A stretch of DNA of 64,000 nucleotides from Geothrix terrae (GTDB taxonomy: Bacteria > Acidobacteriota > Holophagae > Holophagales > Holophagaceae). A program made the translations under genes and the position numbers. The DNA lies in contig NZ_JAKZLA010000001.1 of the NCBI RefSeq assembly GCF_022808775.1, forward strand, positions 496,001 to 560,000, written 5' to 3'. Shown piece by piece: positions 28,183 through 36,806 of this stretch (position 1 is its first letter; every line of letters starts with the position of its first letter). The notes beneath the pieces are model-generated. The model searched no databases. It saw only the letters and a list, made by a program, of their open reading frames with translations, and was not told the origin of the DNA.

Positions 28183-31100
28183 TTACCGCTTCGGATAAGC
28201 CGGCACGGCCGGGAAACCCGGCGTCGGGTTCTCCTTGAGCTGCTTCAGCAGGGTCTCGATGCCCACTTCGAGCTGGCGGTCATGGCCCTGCAGGAGGCTG
28301 GCGGGGTCGTTCTCCACGGTGAGGTCGGGGTCGGCGCCGTGGTTCTCCACCCACCACTTCCCTTCCCGGCCGTAGAAGCCGTTGTTGCTCTGCTCGACGC
28401 GGCCACCGTCCAGGGTGAACTGCGTGTTGATGATGCCCACCAGGCCCCCCCAGCTGGGCACGCCCACGATGGTGCCGAGGTTCCGCGCCTTCACGTGCAT
28501 GAGGAAGGCCTCGCCGTCGCTGCCATTCTGCTCGTTGGTGAGGAAGACGTAGCGGCCGTCGCTGGCGGTGCCGGGGTAGCGGAAGGGACCCATGCCGCGC
28601 AGCACGTTGAAGCCCACCTGCTTGCGCTCCAGCTTGTCGATCATGAAGAACTCGGTCCAGCCACCGCCGTTGCCGCGCACGTCCACCACGATGCCCTTCT
28701 TGTAGCGGAAGGCGCGCCAGTACTTGTCGAACTGGCCGATGTTCTGGTCGCCCATGGCCGTGAGGTGCATGTAGCCGAGCTGGCCATGGGAGGCCTTGTC
28801 CACGGCGGCGATGTTGTCGGCCACCCAGTGTTCGTAGCGCAGGGACCCGTCATTGGGGACGGGCTCGACCTCGATGGTGCGGGCGCCGTCCAGGGTGGGC
28901 TTCGCGTTCACCGTCAGCGTGACCTTCTGGCCCTTGATGACCTGGAGACGCGACTCGATGGCCTCGGGGGCCTTCAGGGGCTTGCCGTCGATGGCCAGCA
29001 GGTAGTCACCCTCCTTCACCTTGGGCGCGGGGTCGGCCAGCGGGGCCTTGAGGTCGCGGGCGTAGGCCGTGGGGCCATAGACCTTGGCGAAGCGGTAGGC
29101 GCCGTTCTCGGCCTTGAAATCGGCGCCGAGGAACCCCGGATAGACCGGGCTCGGAGCCAGCTTGGCCGGTCCCAGGTCGCCGCCGGACACATAGGTGTGG
29201 CTCACGCACAGCTCGCCCACCATCTGGCTCAGCAGCCAGTTCAGTTCCTGGCGGGAGTTCAGCTCGGGGAGCCAGGCGCGGTACTTGGCGCCGATGGCGG
29301 CCCAGTCGTTGCCGTTCATGTTCACGTCATAAAAGAAGTCCCGGTACCAGCGCCAGGTGTCCTCGAAGATCTGCTTCCACTCGGCCCGGGGGTCGGCGGT
29401 CATGATCATCCGTTCCAGGTCCAGCTTCTCGGGCAGGGCCTTGGAGGTGAACACGGCCGCGGCCTCGCCCACGTGGAAGTTGGGCCCCTTGCGGAGGAGC
29501 AGGCGCCTGCCCTCGGCATCGAAGGTCCAGTCGCTGATGGCGTCGGCCAGCACCACCTCCTTGTCCTTCTTGGCGGTGGCATCATAGAGGTGCAGCTTCC
29601 ACTTGTCGGCGCCGCGCGGCGCGTAGAACTCCTCGACCACGTTGTCGTCCCAGCCCTCGACCTCGTCCCAGCCCACGATGCCGCGACCCGCCTTGAGGTG
29701 GAAGAGGTTGCCGGATTTCACCGGCAGGGGGGCGATGCGGTCGGAGAGACCCGCCACATCAATGCGGAAGGCCGAGGCGGACGAGAGCGATGACGCGGCC
29801 GACGCCTTGTCCTCGCCGGCCTTCAGCTTCACCGCCATGACCTGCACGGGCGCGGACTGGATGTGGTTGTCCTGGCTGGGGTCGAGCCTTGTATGGAAGT
29901 TGCTGTAGCTCAGGAAGTAGAGGGTGCTGCCGTCCTGGTCGAAAGTGGGGTCCACGCAGTCGTAGAACCCGTCCGTGAGGGCCACCTTCTGCTTCGTGGA
30001 CAGATTGAAGAGGTGGATGCGGCCGTTGCGGCTGGGCTCCACCACCGAGTAGGCCACCCACTGGGAGTCCGGCGACCAGGTGTAGTCGCTCACCTCCCAG
30101 GTGAACTGGTCGTTCTTCAGGTCGTGGAACTCATCCACCTTGGTGAGCTTCTTCGTGGCCACGTCCATGACGTAGATGGCGAAGCTCTTGTCGCCGAAGA
30201 GGATCTTCGTGCCGTCGGGGCTCCACTCCAGGTGGTAGAAGGCGGTCTTGAGGCCCGTGGGAATGCGCTCCGCCGCGCCACCGTCCGCGGGCTGCACGTA
30301 GAGGTCGTAGTCGCCGCTGGCGTCGCTGAAATAGGCCACGCGCTTGCCATCCGGCGACAGGCGCGGGAAGCGCTCGCGCACGCCGGGTGTCTGCGTGAGG
30401 TTCTTCGCGGGCTTCGCCGCATCCGTGGGCAGGAGGAAGACCTCGCCCCGGGCCTCGAAGACGGCGGTCTGGCCCGTCAGGCTCATGGCCTGGATCCACT
30501 CCTTGGGGTTCACGGGATGGGGCGCCACCTTCCAGCTGTCGCTGGCGGTGGTGACGGGGACGGCATGGACGGCCTTCGTGGCCAGGTCGAGGGCGTGGAG
30601 ATGGCCACCCTGCACGAAGACGACCGTACGGCCGTCCGTGCTGGGCTGCTGCACATCGAAGTCCTTGAGGTCCGTGAGCTGCTCCACCGCCTTGGTGGCG
30701 GGATCCACGGCGTAGAGGTTGGTGATGCCGTTGGCGCCGCGGTCGGATTCGAAGAGCACCCTGCCGTTCGCCCAGATGGGGGCGCCGTTGCGGCCCACGT
30801 AGTCCGTCAGCTTCGTGAAGCCGCCGGTCTTCAGGTCCGCCAGCCAGAGGTCCTGGTGCAGGCCTCCCTTGTAGCGTTTCCAGTAGTACTCGACATGCCC
30901 CTTGGAGCTGTAGGCCAGGCGCTGGCCATCTGGCGACAGGGTGCCCTGGACGGCGCGCGGAACCGCGAGGGCCGCGGGTTCGTGGCCTTCCAGATCGACG
31001 GTGAAGAGCCGTTCGATGGGACGACGGTCGTACCCACCGAGGGCCTTGATCACCACCTGGAGGCTATCCGGCGTCCAGCCCTGGACGGAGGCGTACCCGC

Positions 31101-31410
31101 TCCAGGTGAGGCGCTTCGGCGTGCCGCCCTCGGCGGGCATGACATAGGCCTCGGTGGCCCCGTCGTACTGGGCGGTGAAGGCGATCCACTTGCCATCGGG
31201 GCTGAAGCGGGCCGCGGTCTCCAGACCGGGATGCGTCGTCAGGCGACGGGCCTCGCCGCCCTTGAGAGAACCCAGCCAGAGGTCGCTTTCCCAGGTGAAC
31301 ACCACGCGGTCGCCGTGCACATCCGGCGAGCTGACGAAGCGGGGGGCGCGTTCCTGGGCCACGAGGGCGCAGGCCACGAGAAGCACAGCGGAAGCACGGA
31401 AGCGCGGCAT
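28183..31410 (-). CDS. Tricorn-type S41 protease, exported
   Basis: A 1,075-residue peptidase: signal peptide (MPRFRASAVLLVACALVAQ), N-terminal beta-propellers made of repeated WSPDGTKI/FSPDGKWIAF-like blades (to about residue 680), a tricorn C1-like helical region, a PDZ domain (YLLAIDGKPLKAPEAIESRL, about 800-880) and a C-terminal S41 domain with VRGNGGG and the presumed nucleophile Ser in NGSDGEAF. It degrades peptides, probably in the periplasm given the signal. CCGGAGT before the ATG sets the start at 31410. About the usual tricorn length. Confidence 0.92.
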   Translation of the reverse strand: MPRFRASAVLLVACALVAQERAPRFVSSPDVHGDRVVFTWESDLWLGSLKGGEARRLTTHPGLETAARFSPDGKWIAFTAQYDGATEAYVMPAEGGTPKRLTWSGYASVQGWTPDSLQVVIKALGGYDRRPIERLFTVDLEGHEPAALAVPRAVQGTLSPDGQRLAYSSKGHVEYYWKRYKGGLHQDLWLADLKTGGFTKLTDYVGRNGAPIWANGRVLFESDRGANGITNLYAVDPATKAVEQLTDLKDFDVQQPSTDGRTVVFVQGGHLHALDLATKAVHAVPVTTASDSWKVAPHPVNPKEWIQAMSLTGQTAVFEARGEVFLLPTDAAKPAKNLTQTPGVRERFPRLSPDGKRVAYFSDASGDYDLYVQPADGGAAERIPTGLKTAFYHLEWSPDGTKILFGDKSFAIYVMDVATKKLTKVDEFHDLKNDQFTWEVSDYTWSPDSQWVAYSVVEPSRNGRIHLFNLSTKQKVALTDGFYDCVDPTFDQDGSTLYFLSYSNFHTRLDPSQDNHIQSAPVQVMAVKLKAGEDKASAASSLSSASAFRIDVAGLSDRIAPLPVKSGNLFHLKAGRGIVGWDEVEGWDDNVVEEFYAPRGADKWKLHLYDATAKKDKEVVLADAISDWTFDAEGRRLLLRKGPNFHVGEAAAVFTSKALPEKLDLERMIMTADPRAEWKQIFEDTWRWYRDFFYDVNMNGNDWAAIGAKYRAWLPELNSRQELNWLLSQMVGELCVSHTYVSGGDLGPAKLAPSPVYPGFLGADFKAENGAYRFAKVYGPTAYARDLKAPLADPAPKVKEGDYLLAIDGKPLKAPEAIESRLQVIKGQKVTLTVNAKPTLDGARTIEVEPVPNDGSLRYEHWVADNIAAVDKASHGQLGYMHLTAMGDQNIGQFDKYWRAFRYKKGIVVDVRGNGGGWTEFFMIDKLERKQVGFNVLRGMGPFRYPGTASDGRYVFLTNEQNGSDGEAFLMHVKARNLGTIVGVPSWGGLVGIINTQFTLDGGRVEQSNNGFYGREGKWWVENHGADPDLTVENDPASLLQGHDRQLEVGIETLLKQLKENPTPGFPAVPAYPKR

Positions 31411-31435
31411 CAAAGACTCCGGTGAGGGGTGGACC

Positions 31436-31456
31436 ACTATACATCGCTTAACGATG
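31436..31456 (-). promoter_or_regulatory. Putative -10 box and palindrome upstream of tricorn gene
   Basis: On the minus strand TATAGT (revcomp of 31436-31441) sits 26 bases before the ATG, directly after the inverted repeat CATCG-CTTAA-CGATG (31442-31456). No good -35 is visible; the palindrome may bind an activator. Confidence 0.35.
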
Positions 31457-31517
31457 AAGGAGCGAGCCCTGCCTTCGCGGGCACGCAAAATCGCCGTGGG
31501 CGGACACGCGAATCGCC

Positions 31518-31546
31518 TTGTGGCGCCTGGAAATCGGTGCTAGTTT
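31518..31546 (+). promoter_or_regulatory. Predicted extended -10 promoter of the ilvA leader
   Basis: TTGTGG (31518-31523), a 17-base spacer, and TGCTAGTTT with TAGTTT at 31541-31546. Transcription would start about 10-15 bases before the leader peptide ATG. Confidence 0.5.
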
Positions 31547-31566
31547 GACCTTCCAACAGGGTTCCC

Positions 31567-31635
31567 ATGTCCCACGCCGGTTCCGCCATCATTAGCGCCG
31601 CCATCGCGATCATTTCGTCGCGCGAGGGGGCATAG
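31567..31635 (+). CDS. Isoleucine-rich leader peptide of ilvA
   Basis: A 22-codon frame, ATG to TAG, encoding MSHAGSA-IISAAIAII-SSREGA. Five of nine consecutive codons specify isoleucine, the end product of the pathway begun by ilvA. It ends 25 bases before a strong intrinsic terminator and is the expected sensor of charged tRNA-Ile in transcription attenuation. The ribosome site is weak (CAGGG). Too short for standard gene finders. Confidence 0.8.
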   Translation: MSHAGSAIISAAIAIISSREGA

Positions 31636-31660
31636 GCCGGATCCGATCCACGATTCCAAG

Positions 31661-31694
31661 CCCCCCGCACCGCAAGGTCGGGGGGTTCTTCTTT
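31661..31694 (+). terminator. Attenuator terminator before ilvA
   Basis: CCCCCC-G-C-ACC, GCAA loop, GGT-C-GGGGGG, then TTCTTCTTT: a GC-rich stem with a pyrimidine tail between the leader peptide and ilvA. When ribosomes stall at the Ile codons an earlier antiterminator could form; when they pass, this hairpin would stop transcription. Confidence 0.82.
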
Positions 31695-31708
31695 ATCCAG
31701 GAGCACCC

Positions 31709-33247
31709 ATGAGCCCAGATCCCGTCCAGCCGCCCACAGACCTCCTCGAGCGCATCCTCACGGCCCTTGTCTACGACGTGGCCATCGAGTCGCCCCTGGA
31801 GCATGCACCGCGCCTGTCGGGCCGGGTGGGATGCCCCGTGTGGCTGAAGCGCGAGGACCTCCAGCCGGTGTTCTCCTTCAAGCTCCGGGGTGCCTACAAC
31901 AAGATCGCCCAGCTCGAGCCGGCCGAGCGGGCCCGGGGCGTCATCGCCGCCTCCGCGGGCAACCACGCGCAAGGCGTGGCCCTGTCCGCCCGCAAGCTGG
32001 GCTGCGACGCCGTCATCGTCATGCCCGTGACCACGCCCCGCATCAAAGTGGACGCCGTGCGCCGCCTGGGCGCAGAGGTGGTCCTCCACGGGGACTCCTT
32101 CGACGAGGCCTACGCCCACTCCCAGGCCCTCATGGCGGCCGAGGGCAAGGTCTACATCCACCCCTACGACGATCCCGACGTGATCGCGGGCCAGGGCACT
32201 ATCGGCCTGGAGCTGCTGCGCCAGATGCCCCGGGGCCTGCGGGCCGTCTTCGTGCCCGTGGGCGGCGGAGGCCTCATCGCGGGCATCGCCGCCTACCTGA
32301 AGCGGCTCCGGCCAGAGATCCGGATCATCGGTGTGGAGCCCACGGACGCGGACGCCATGACCCGCTCCCTGGCGGCGGGCCATCGGGTGCGGCTGGAGCG
32401 GGTGGGCCTCTTCGCGGACGGTGTCGCCGTCAGCCAGGTGGGCGCCCTGCCCTTCGAGCTCTGCCGGCAGTACGTGGACGAGATGGTGCGGGTGGACACG
32501 GACGAGATCTGCGCCGCCATCAAGGATGTCTTCGAGGAGAACCGCTCCATCCTAGAGCCCTCGGGGGCCCTGGCCCTGGCGGGACTCAAGGCCTGGGCGG
32601 CCCGCCAGGGCACGGACCCCGCTGGAGGGAACCTGGTGGCGATCCTCTCCGGCGCCAACGCCAATTTCGACCTTCTCCGCTTCGTGGCCGAACAGGCCGA
32701 GCTGGGCGAGAAGCGGGAGGCCATCCTCGCCGTCACCATCCCCGAGCGGCCCGGCAGCTTCAAGGCTTTCTGCGAGCTCATCGGCGCCCGGGCCATCACC
32801 GAGTTCAACTACCGCCTGGCGGACCCGGACCGGGCCCACATCTTCGTGGGCCTGCAGATGGCGGACCGTTCGGAGCTGCCGCCCCTGCTGGCGCGCCTGC
32901 GGGCCGAGGGCTTGGAGGCCCAGGACCTGAGCGACAACGAGATGGCCAAGCTCCATGTCCGCCACCTGGTGGGCGGCCGGGCCCCTGCGGCGACCCACGA
33001 GCGGCTCTACCGCTTCGAGTTTCCCGAGCGGCCCGGCGCCCTGCTCCGCTTCCTGGAGCGCATGAGCCGCGGCTGGAACATCTCCCTCTTCCACTACCGG
33101 AACCACGGCGCCGACTACGGCCGCGTCCTGGCCGGCATCCAGGTCCCCCCCGAAGACCAGGCCCCCTTCCAGGCCTTCCTGGACGGCCTGGGCTACCGGT
33201 TCGTGGATGAAGGCGACAACCCGGCGTACCGGCTGTTCCTGGGCTAG
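31709..33247 (+). CDS. ilvA: Threonine ammonia-lyase (dehydratase), biosynthetic
   Basis: Deaminates threonine to 2-oxobutyrate, the committed step to isoleucine. The 512-residue protein has the PLP-lysine motif FSFKLRGAYNK at about residue 52, the phosphate loop PVGGGGLIAG, and two C-terminal ACT-like regulatory domains (from about residue 335 and 430) with the repeated signature IPERPGS/FPERPGA. That two-domain tail is the feedback-inhibited biosynthetic form, not the catabolic TdcB. AGGAG lies 7 bases before the ATG. Regulation by attenuation is indicated by the leader upstream. Other ilv genes are not in the window. Confidence 0.95.
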   Translation: MSPDPVQPPTDLLERILTALVYDVAIESPLEHAPRLSGRVGCPVWLKREDLQPVFSFKLRGAYNKIAQLEPAERARGVIAASAGNHAQGVALSARKLGCDAVIVMPVTTPRIKVDAVRRLGAEVVLHGDSFDEAYAHSQALMAAEGKVYIHPYDDPDVIAGQGTIGLELLRQMPRGLRAVFVPVGGGGLIAGIAAYLKRLRPEIRIIGVEPTDADAMTRSLAAGHRVRLERVGLFADGVAVSQVGALPFELCRQYVDEMVRVDTDEICAAIKDVFEENRSILEPSGALALAGLKAWAARQGTDPAGGNLVAILSGANANFDLLRFVAEQAELGEKREAILAVTIPERPGSFKAFCELIGARAITEFNYRLADPDRAHIFVGLQMADRSELPPLLARLRAEGLEAQDLSDNEMAKLHVRHLVGGRAPAATHERLYRFEFPERPGALLRFLERMSRGWNISLFHYRNHGADYGRVLAGIQVPPEDQAPFQAFLDGLGYRFVDEGDNPAYRLFLG

Positions 33248-33951
33248 AACAGCTTCCCCACCAGCGCCGCCAGGGCGGTCTCGGTGCGGAGGATGCGGGG
33301 GCCGAGGTCGAGTGGATGCAGGCCTGCCTTGAGGAGGCTCTGCACTTCGGCCTCCACCCAGCCGCCCTCGGGGCCGATGGCGAGGGTGACGGGGGCGGCC
33401 AGGACCTTCGGGGCCCCGGCGCCCGTGCCGGGATGGGCCATGAGGCCCGTGCCGCCCGCCAGCAGGCCGGGCAGCTCGTCCTCCACGAAGGGCCGGAAGA
33501 GGCGCGCCAGGCGCAGCTCCGGCAGCACCGTGTCCTTGGCCTGCTCCAGGCCCAGGATCAACTGCTCGCGCAGGTTCTCGGGCTTCATCTTCGGGCTGGC
33601 CCAGTAGGCCCTCTCCACCTTCCAGGCGTTCAGCAGGACGATTCGGGCCGCGCCCAGGCTGGCGGCCGCAGCCACCACGCGGTTCAGCACCTTGGGTCGC
33701 GGCACGGCGATGAGCAGCGTCAGCGGCAGCTTGGGCGGCGGCGCCTGGTCCAGCGTCAGATCCAGCTCCAGGGCCTCGTCGTCCAGGCGCAGCACCCGAC
33801 CCCGGCCCATCTTCCCGTCCAGCAGGCCCACGGCCAGTTCGTCGTCCACCTCGGCGCGATGGACCTCGCGGACATGGGCCAGGCGCCGGCCCGTGAGGCG
33901 GGCCCGGGCCGGAGCCGTCAGATCCTCCGGCAGCAGCAGCACCAGGTTCAA
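33244..33951 (-). CDS. rsmE: 16S rRNA m3U1498 methyltransferase
   Basis: A 235-residue SPOUT-class RNA methyltransferase. The N-terminal PUA-like part (RRLAHVREVHRAEVDDELAV) is followed by the knotted SAM-binding part with IAVPRPKVLNRVV, LAIGPEGGW and LGPRILRTETA, the family signature. The start is TTG at 33951, which overlaps the stop of the GNAT gene (TTGA), a coupled arrangement; residues after it match the usual family N-terminus. It is the last gene of a TfoX-GNAT-rsmE run and convergent with ilvA (4-base overlap of the ends). Confidence 0.9.
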   Translation of the reverse strand: MNLVLLLPEDLTAPARARLTGRRLAHVREVHRAEVDDELAVGLLDGKMGRGRVLRLDDEALELDLTLDQAPPPKLPLTLLIAVPRPKVLNRVVAAAASLGAARIVLLNAWKVERAYWASPKMKPENLREQLILGLEQAKDTVLPELRLARLFRPFVEDELPGLLAGGTGLMAHPGTGAGAPKVLAAPVTLAIGPEGGWVEAEVQSLLKAGLHPLDLGPRILRTETALAALVGKLF

Positions 33952-34481
33952 GACAGGTCCCGGCCCAGGTCCAGGGCCATGATCAGGTCGCGATCGACCT
34001 GGTCCCCGATCTGGAAGATGTGCTCGCCCACCTCGCGGAAGCCCGTCCGGCCGTAGAAGGCCAGGGCTTTGTGGTTGTTCTCCCACACGCCCAGCCAGAG
34101 GGTATCCGCGCCCCAGGCCCGCGCCATCTCCATCGCCTCCGCCATCAGGGCCGCGCCGCGGCCGCCGCCCTGGGCCTCGCGCAGCACGTAGATGCGCTGC
34201 AACTCGACCGGGCGCTCGCCGGGGACGCCGGGCTCCCGATGGCCCAGGCGCAATTGGAGGAAGCCCGCAGGCACCCCATCGACCTCCAGGATCCGGGCGG
34301 GCCTGGAAGGATCCGTCAGCTCGGCGCGCTGGATGGCCTCGCCATAGGCGGCCGCCAGGAAAGCCTCCAGGTCCGGGCCGGAGGTGTGCGGCTCGAAGGT
34401 CTCACGGAAGGTGCGGGCGCCGAGATCCGCGAGGATGGCGGCATCCTTCGGGGTGGCGGTTCGGATGGTGATGGCGGACAT
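33948..34481 (-). CDS. GNAT-family N-acetyltransferase
   Basis: A 177-residue acetyltransferase: TIRTATPKDAAILADLGARTFRETF at the start, the acetyl-CoA loop YVLREAQGGGRGAALM (Q/RxxGxG/A-like), and ending strands LGVWENNHKALAFYGRTGFREVG. Similar to PaiA/RimI-like acetyltransferases acting on polyamines or protein N-termini, but the substrate is not defined. It is 5 bases after the TfoX-like gene and coupled to rsmE. Confidence 0.88.
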   Translation of the reverse strand: MSAITIRTATPKDAAILADLGARTFRETFEPHTSGPDLEAFLAAAYGEAIQRAELTDPSRPARILEVDGVPAGFLQLRLGHREPGVPGERPVELQRIYVLREAQGGGRGAALMAEAMEMARAWGADTLWLGVWENNHKALAFYGRTGFREVGEHIFQIGDQVDRDLIMALDLGRDLS

Positions 34482-34486
34482 GGGCA

Positions 34487-34843
34487 CTACATTCCTTTGT
34501 TCCTGGGACGGGTTTTCGTTTTGGCGCGGCCGGCCACGGCGATGGCCTTGGCCATCCAGACCGCGAGCTGGTCCGGGTCCTCCAGCACCTCGACAGGCAG
34601 CTCGTAGTACTGCATGGGCCGCGCGGGATCGCCGAAGGGCATGAAGGGCCCCATGCCCGCGACCTCGAAGTCGGGGCGGTTCGTGTCGTCCGTCTTGAAG
34701 TAGAGCGTGTCGTCCGCGGCCAGGGCGAAGGCGCGTCCGTCGGCGAAGAAGCAGAGACCGCCGAACATCCGCCGGGAGTCCACGGGGCGGATCTGCCCCA
34801 TCTGCTCCAGGAGGTATGTGCGGTAGCTCACGGAAACGGCCAT
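34487..34843 (-). CDS. TfoX/Sxy N-terminal domain protein
   Basis: A 118-residue protein of the TfoX_N family: YLLEQMGQIRPVDSRRMFGGLCFFADGRAFALAADDTLYFKTD is the family core. In gammaproteobacteria TfoX activates competence together with CRP, but stand-alone N-domain proteins like this one are widespread and mostly of unknown role. No TfoX C-terminal domain. First gene of a three-gene minus-strand run. Confidence 0.85.
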   Translation of the reverse strand: MAVSVSYRTYLLEQMGQIRPVDSRRMFGGLCFFADGRAFALAADDTLYFKTDDTNRPDFEVAGMGPFMPFGDPARPMQYYELPVEVLEDPDQLAVWMAKAIAVAGRAKTKTRPRNKGM

Positions 34844-34904
34844 GGCGCCATGGTACTCTCCTCGCGGCACCGCCGGGACGCCCGGCGTTTTCACAGGATC
34901 CCCC

Positions 34905-35807
34905 ATGCGGATCAACACCCTCGACGACCTGCTCTGTGCCGTGAAGGACCGCCCCCGCAAGCGCCTGGTGGTGGCCTGGGCCAACGACGCCCACACCCTC
35001 GAGGCCGTGAACGCCGCCGTGGAGGCGGGCCTGGTGGAGGCCATCCTCGTGGGCGATGAACCCCTGATGGTGAAGGTCTGTGGCGAGCAGGGCATGCCGA
35101 AGGAGCGCTTCCGCATGGTCCACGCCGCCACGGACACGGAGGCCGCGGACAAGGCCGTGGCCATGGTGCGCTTCGGCGAAGCGGACCTGCTGATGAAGGG
35201 ACTGCTCAGCACCGAGAAGTACATGAAGGCCATCCTGAACAAGGACCAGGGCCTGCTGGACCCCGGCGCCATCCTCAGCCACGTGACCGTGATGGAGCAT
35301 CCCGGCCACCCCAAGCTGCTCATCGCGGGCGACGTGGCCGTAATCCCCGAGCCGGAGTTCAAGGAGAAGGTGGCCATCCTCGGCTACCTGGTGCGGACCG
35401 CGAAGGCCCTGGGCATCGAGACCCCCAAGGTGGCCGTGCTGGCCGCCTCCGAGCAGGTGCAGCCGAAGATGCGCGCTAGCGCCGAGGCGGCCCTGCTCTC
35501 GAAGATGGCGGACCGCGGCCAGATCAAGGGCGCCCTGGTGGATGGCCCCATGGCCCTGGACGGCGCCATCGACCCCGATTCCGCCCGCATCAAGGGCATG
35601 ACCGGCCCCGTGGCCGGCGACGCGGACTGCCTGCTCTTCCCCAACCTGGAGGCCGGCAACACCTTCTACAAGGCCGGCACCAAGCTGGGCGGCGCCGAGA
35701 TCGCCGCCGTGGTGGCCGGCGCCAAGGTCCCCTGCGTGCTCAGCAGCCGGGGCGACACCGCCAAGACCAAGCTCAGCTCCATCGCCCTGGCTGCCCTGCT
35801 GGCCTAG
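34905..35807 (+). CDS. Phosphate butyryl/acetyltransferase family protein
   Basis: A 300-residue PTA_PTB enzyme transferring an acyl group between CoA and phosphate. Signatures: ADLLMKGLLSTEKYMKAIL, HVTVMEHPGHPKLLIAGDVAV, DGPMALDGAID and ADCLLFPNLEAGNTFYKAG. Size fits Ptb-type, shorter than acetate-type Pta. AGGATC is 5 bases before the ATG. It is 1 kb from a butyrate-kinase fusion, so it probably supplies acyl phosphate for ATP formation from butyryl-CoA or branched acyl-CoA. Its stop codon is part of an inverted-repeat element. Confidence 0.9.
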   Translation: MRINTLDDLLCAVKDRPRKRLVVAWANDAHTLEAVNAAVEAGLVEAILVGDEPLMVKVCGEQGMPKERFRMVHAATDTEAADKAVAMVRFGEADLLMKGLLSTEKYMKAILNKDQGLLDPGAILSHVTVMEHPGHPKLLIAGDVAVIPEPEFKEKVAILGYLVRTAKALGIETPKVAVLAASEQVQPKMRASAEAALLSKMADRGQIKGALVDGPMALDGAIDPDSARIKGMTGPVAGDADCLLFPNLEAGNTFYKAGTKLGGAEIAAVVAGAKVPCVLSSRGDTAKTKLSSIALAALLA

Positions 35808-35874
35808 AGTGCCCAACATCACCCTGGCTTTCTCCCTCTGGGCGAGGGCCGACGGGGGTGAGGTTAGGCACTCT
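35806..35874. repeat. Short inverted-repeat element (69 bp), copy 1
   Basis: Ends AGAGTGCCCAACATCACCC and GGGTGAGGTTAGGCACTCT are inverted repeats (17 of 19 match). The core CTGGCTTTCTCCC-tct-GGGCGAGGGCCG recurs, inverted, in the element at 62313-62583. It lies between convergent genes, and the left end supplies the TAG of the upstream gene. Probably a MITE/REP-like element that also terminates transcription. Confidence 0.65.
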
Positions 35875-35880
35875 TAGCGT

Positions 35881-36750
35881 CTACTTCTTCTCCAGGGTCA
35901 TCCCGGAAAAGGTCATCAGGATCTGCTGCCTGGCCCCTTCCCCCATCCAGACGCTGAGGTCCAGGGCCACGGGGAGCGGAAGGTCCTGGATGGCCTGGTT
36001 CCTGATCTGGACCTTCAGGCGCAGGGAGGAGGCCGTGGACAGGTACTCGGCGTCGTAACCAGCCAGCACCAGGCCGCCCGGCTGATGTTCGAAGGAGGGC
36101 CGGATGGTGGAGTCGAAGGCCGGGCTCTTCACCTTCATCTCGGTGATGGTGAAGGTCCGGTCCATCTGGAGGTGGACCTTGACGTCCCCCGTCTCCTCCC
36201 AGTCCACCAGGTAGTGGGAGCCTGTGTCCTCCACCCGGGCAGGGGTGCCCGCGGGTGGGAACGGGGTGTTCACCATGAAGGGGGCCCAGGTCTGGAAGAA
36301 GCCCGTGAGGGTCTGCTCCATGCCGCTGTAGACCTGGTTCAGCCCGGCCGTGGTCTGGGGATTCGGGCTGTCCACGGTGTTGTGCGAGACCTGGGCGTCG
36401 CCCTGGGGGCCCACCAGCACGTCGAACCGGACCTTCGCGAAGAGGTCCAGGGCCGCCCGGTATCCCTCCGGGTTCGTCTTCGCCTGCTCCGCCAGCATGG
36501 CAGCCCAATCCGGCGTCGCGACGAAGCGGCAGCGGTTGAAGCCCTTCCCGGCCAGGTTCACGTAGGCCGCGCGCGCCTTCTGGAGCACCCCTTCGGAGTC
36601 GGCCACGACCTTGGGTGCCGTTGCCTTGGATGCCGTCACCTTGGATGCCGCCTTGGGGGGCGCCGCCAGGAGCGCGGGTCCCCAGGCCGCCGGGCCAATC
36701 CCGGCCGAGGCGAGGAGGAAAATCGGGGCAAGACGGCGGCGGTGGCTCAA
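35881..36750 (-). CDS. Exported hypothetical protein
   Basis: A 289-residue protein that I do not recognise. Signal peptide (LAPIFLLASAGIGPAAWG), a linker with short KVTASKATAPK repeats, then a mixed alpha/beta domain with many beta strands (VRFDVLVGPQGDAQVSH, VKVHLQMDRTFTITEMKV, LVLAGYDAEYLST). It could be a lipid- or substrate-carrying periplasmic protein (LolA/DUF-like), but that is a guess. It is downstream of the acyltransferase-kinase fusion in the same direction. Confidence 0.7.
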   Translation of the reverse strand: MSHRRRLAPIFLLASAGIGPAAWGPALLAAPPKAASKVTASKATAPKVVADSEGVLQKARAAYVNLAGKGFNRCRFVATPDWAAMLAEQAKTNPEGYRAALDLFAKVRFDVLVGPQGDAQVSHNTVDSPNPQTTAGLNQVYSGMEQTLTGFFQTWAPFMVNTPFPPAGTPARVEDTGSHYLVDWEETGDVKVHLQMDRTFTITEMKVKSPAFDSTIRPSFEHQPGGLVLAGYDAEYLSTASSLRLKVQIRNQAIQDLPLPVALDLSVWMGEGARQQILMTFSGMTLEKK

Positions 36751-36806
36751 GGGGCCCTCCGGAAGGTCAGGTTTCGACGATGGATGGCCCCAGTCTAAGG
36801 GCGTTC

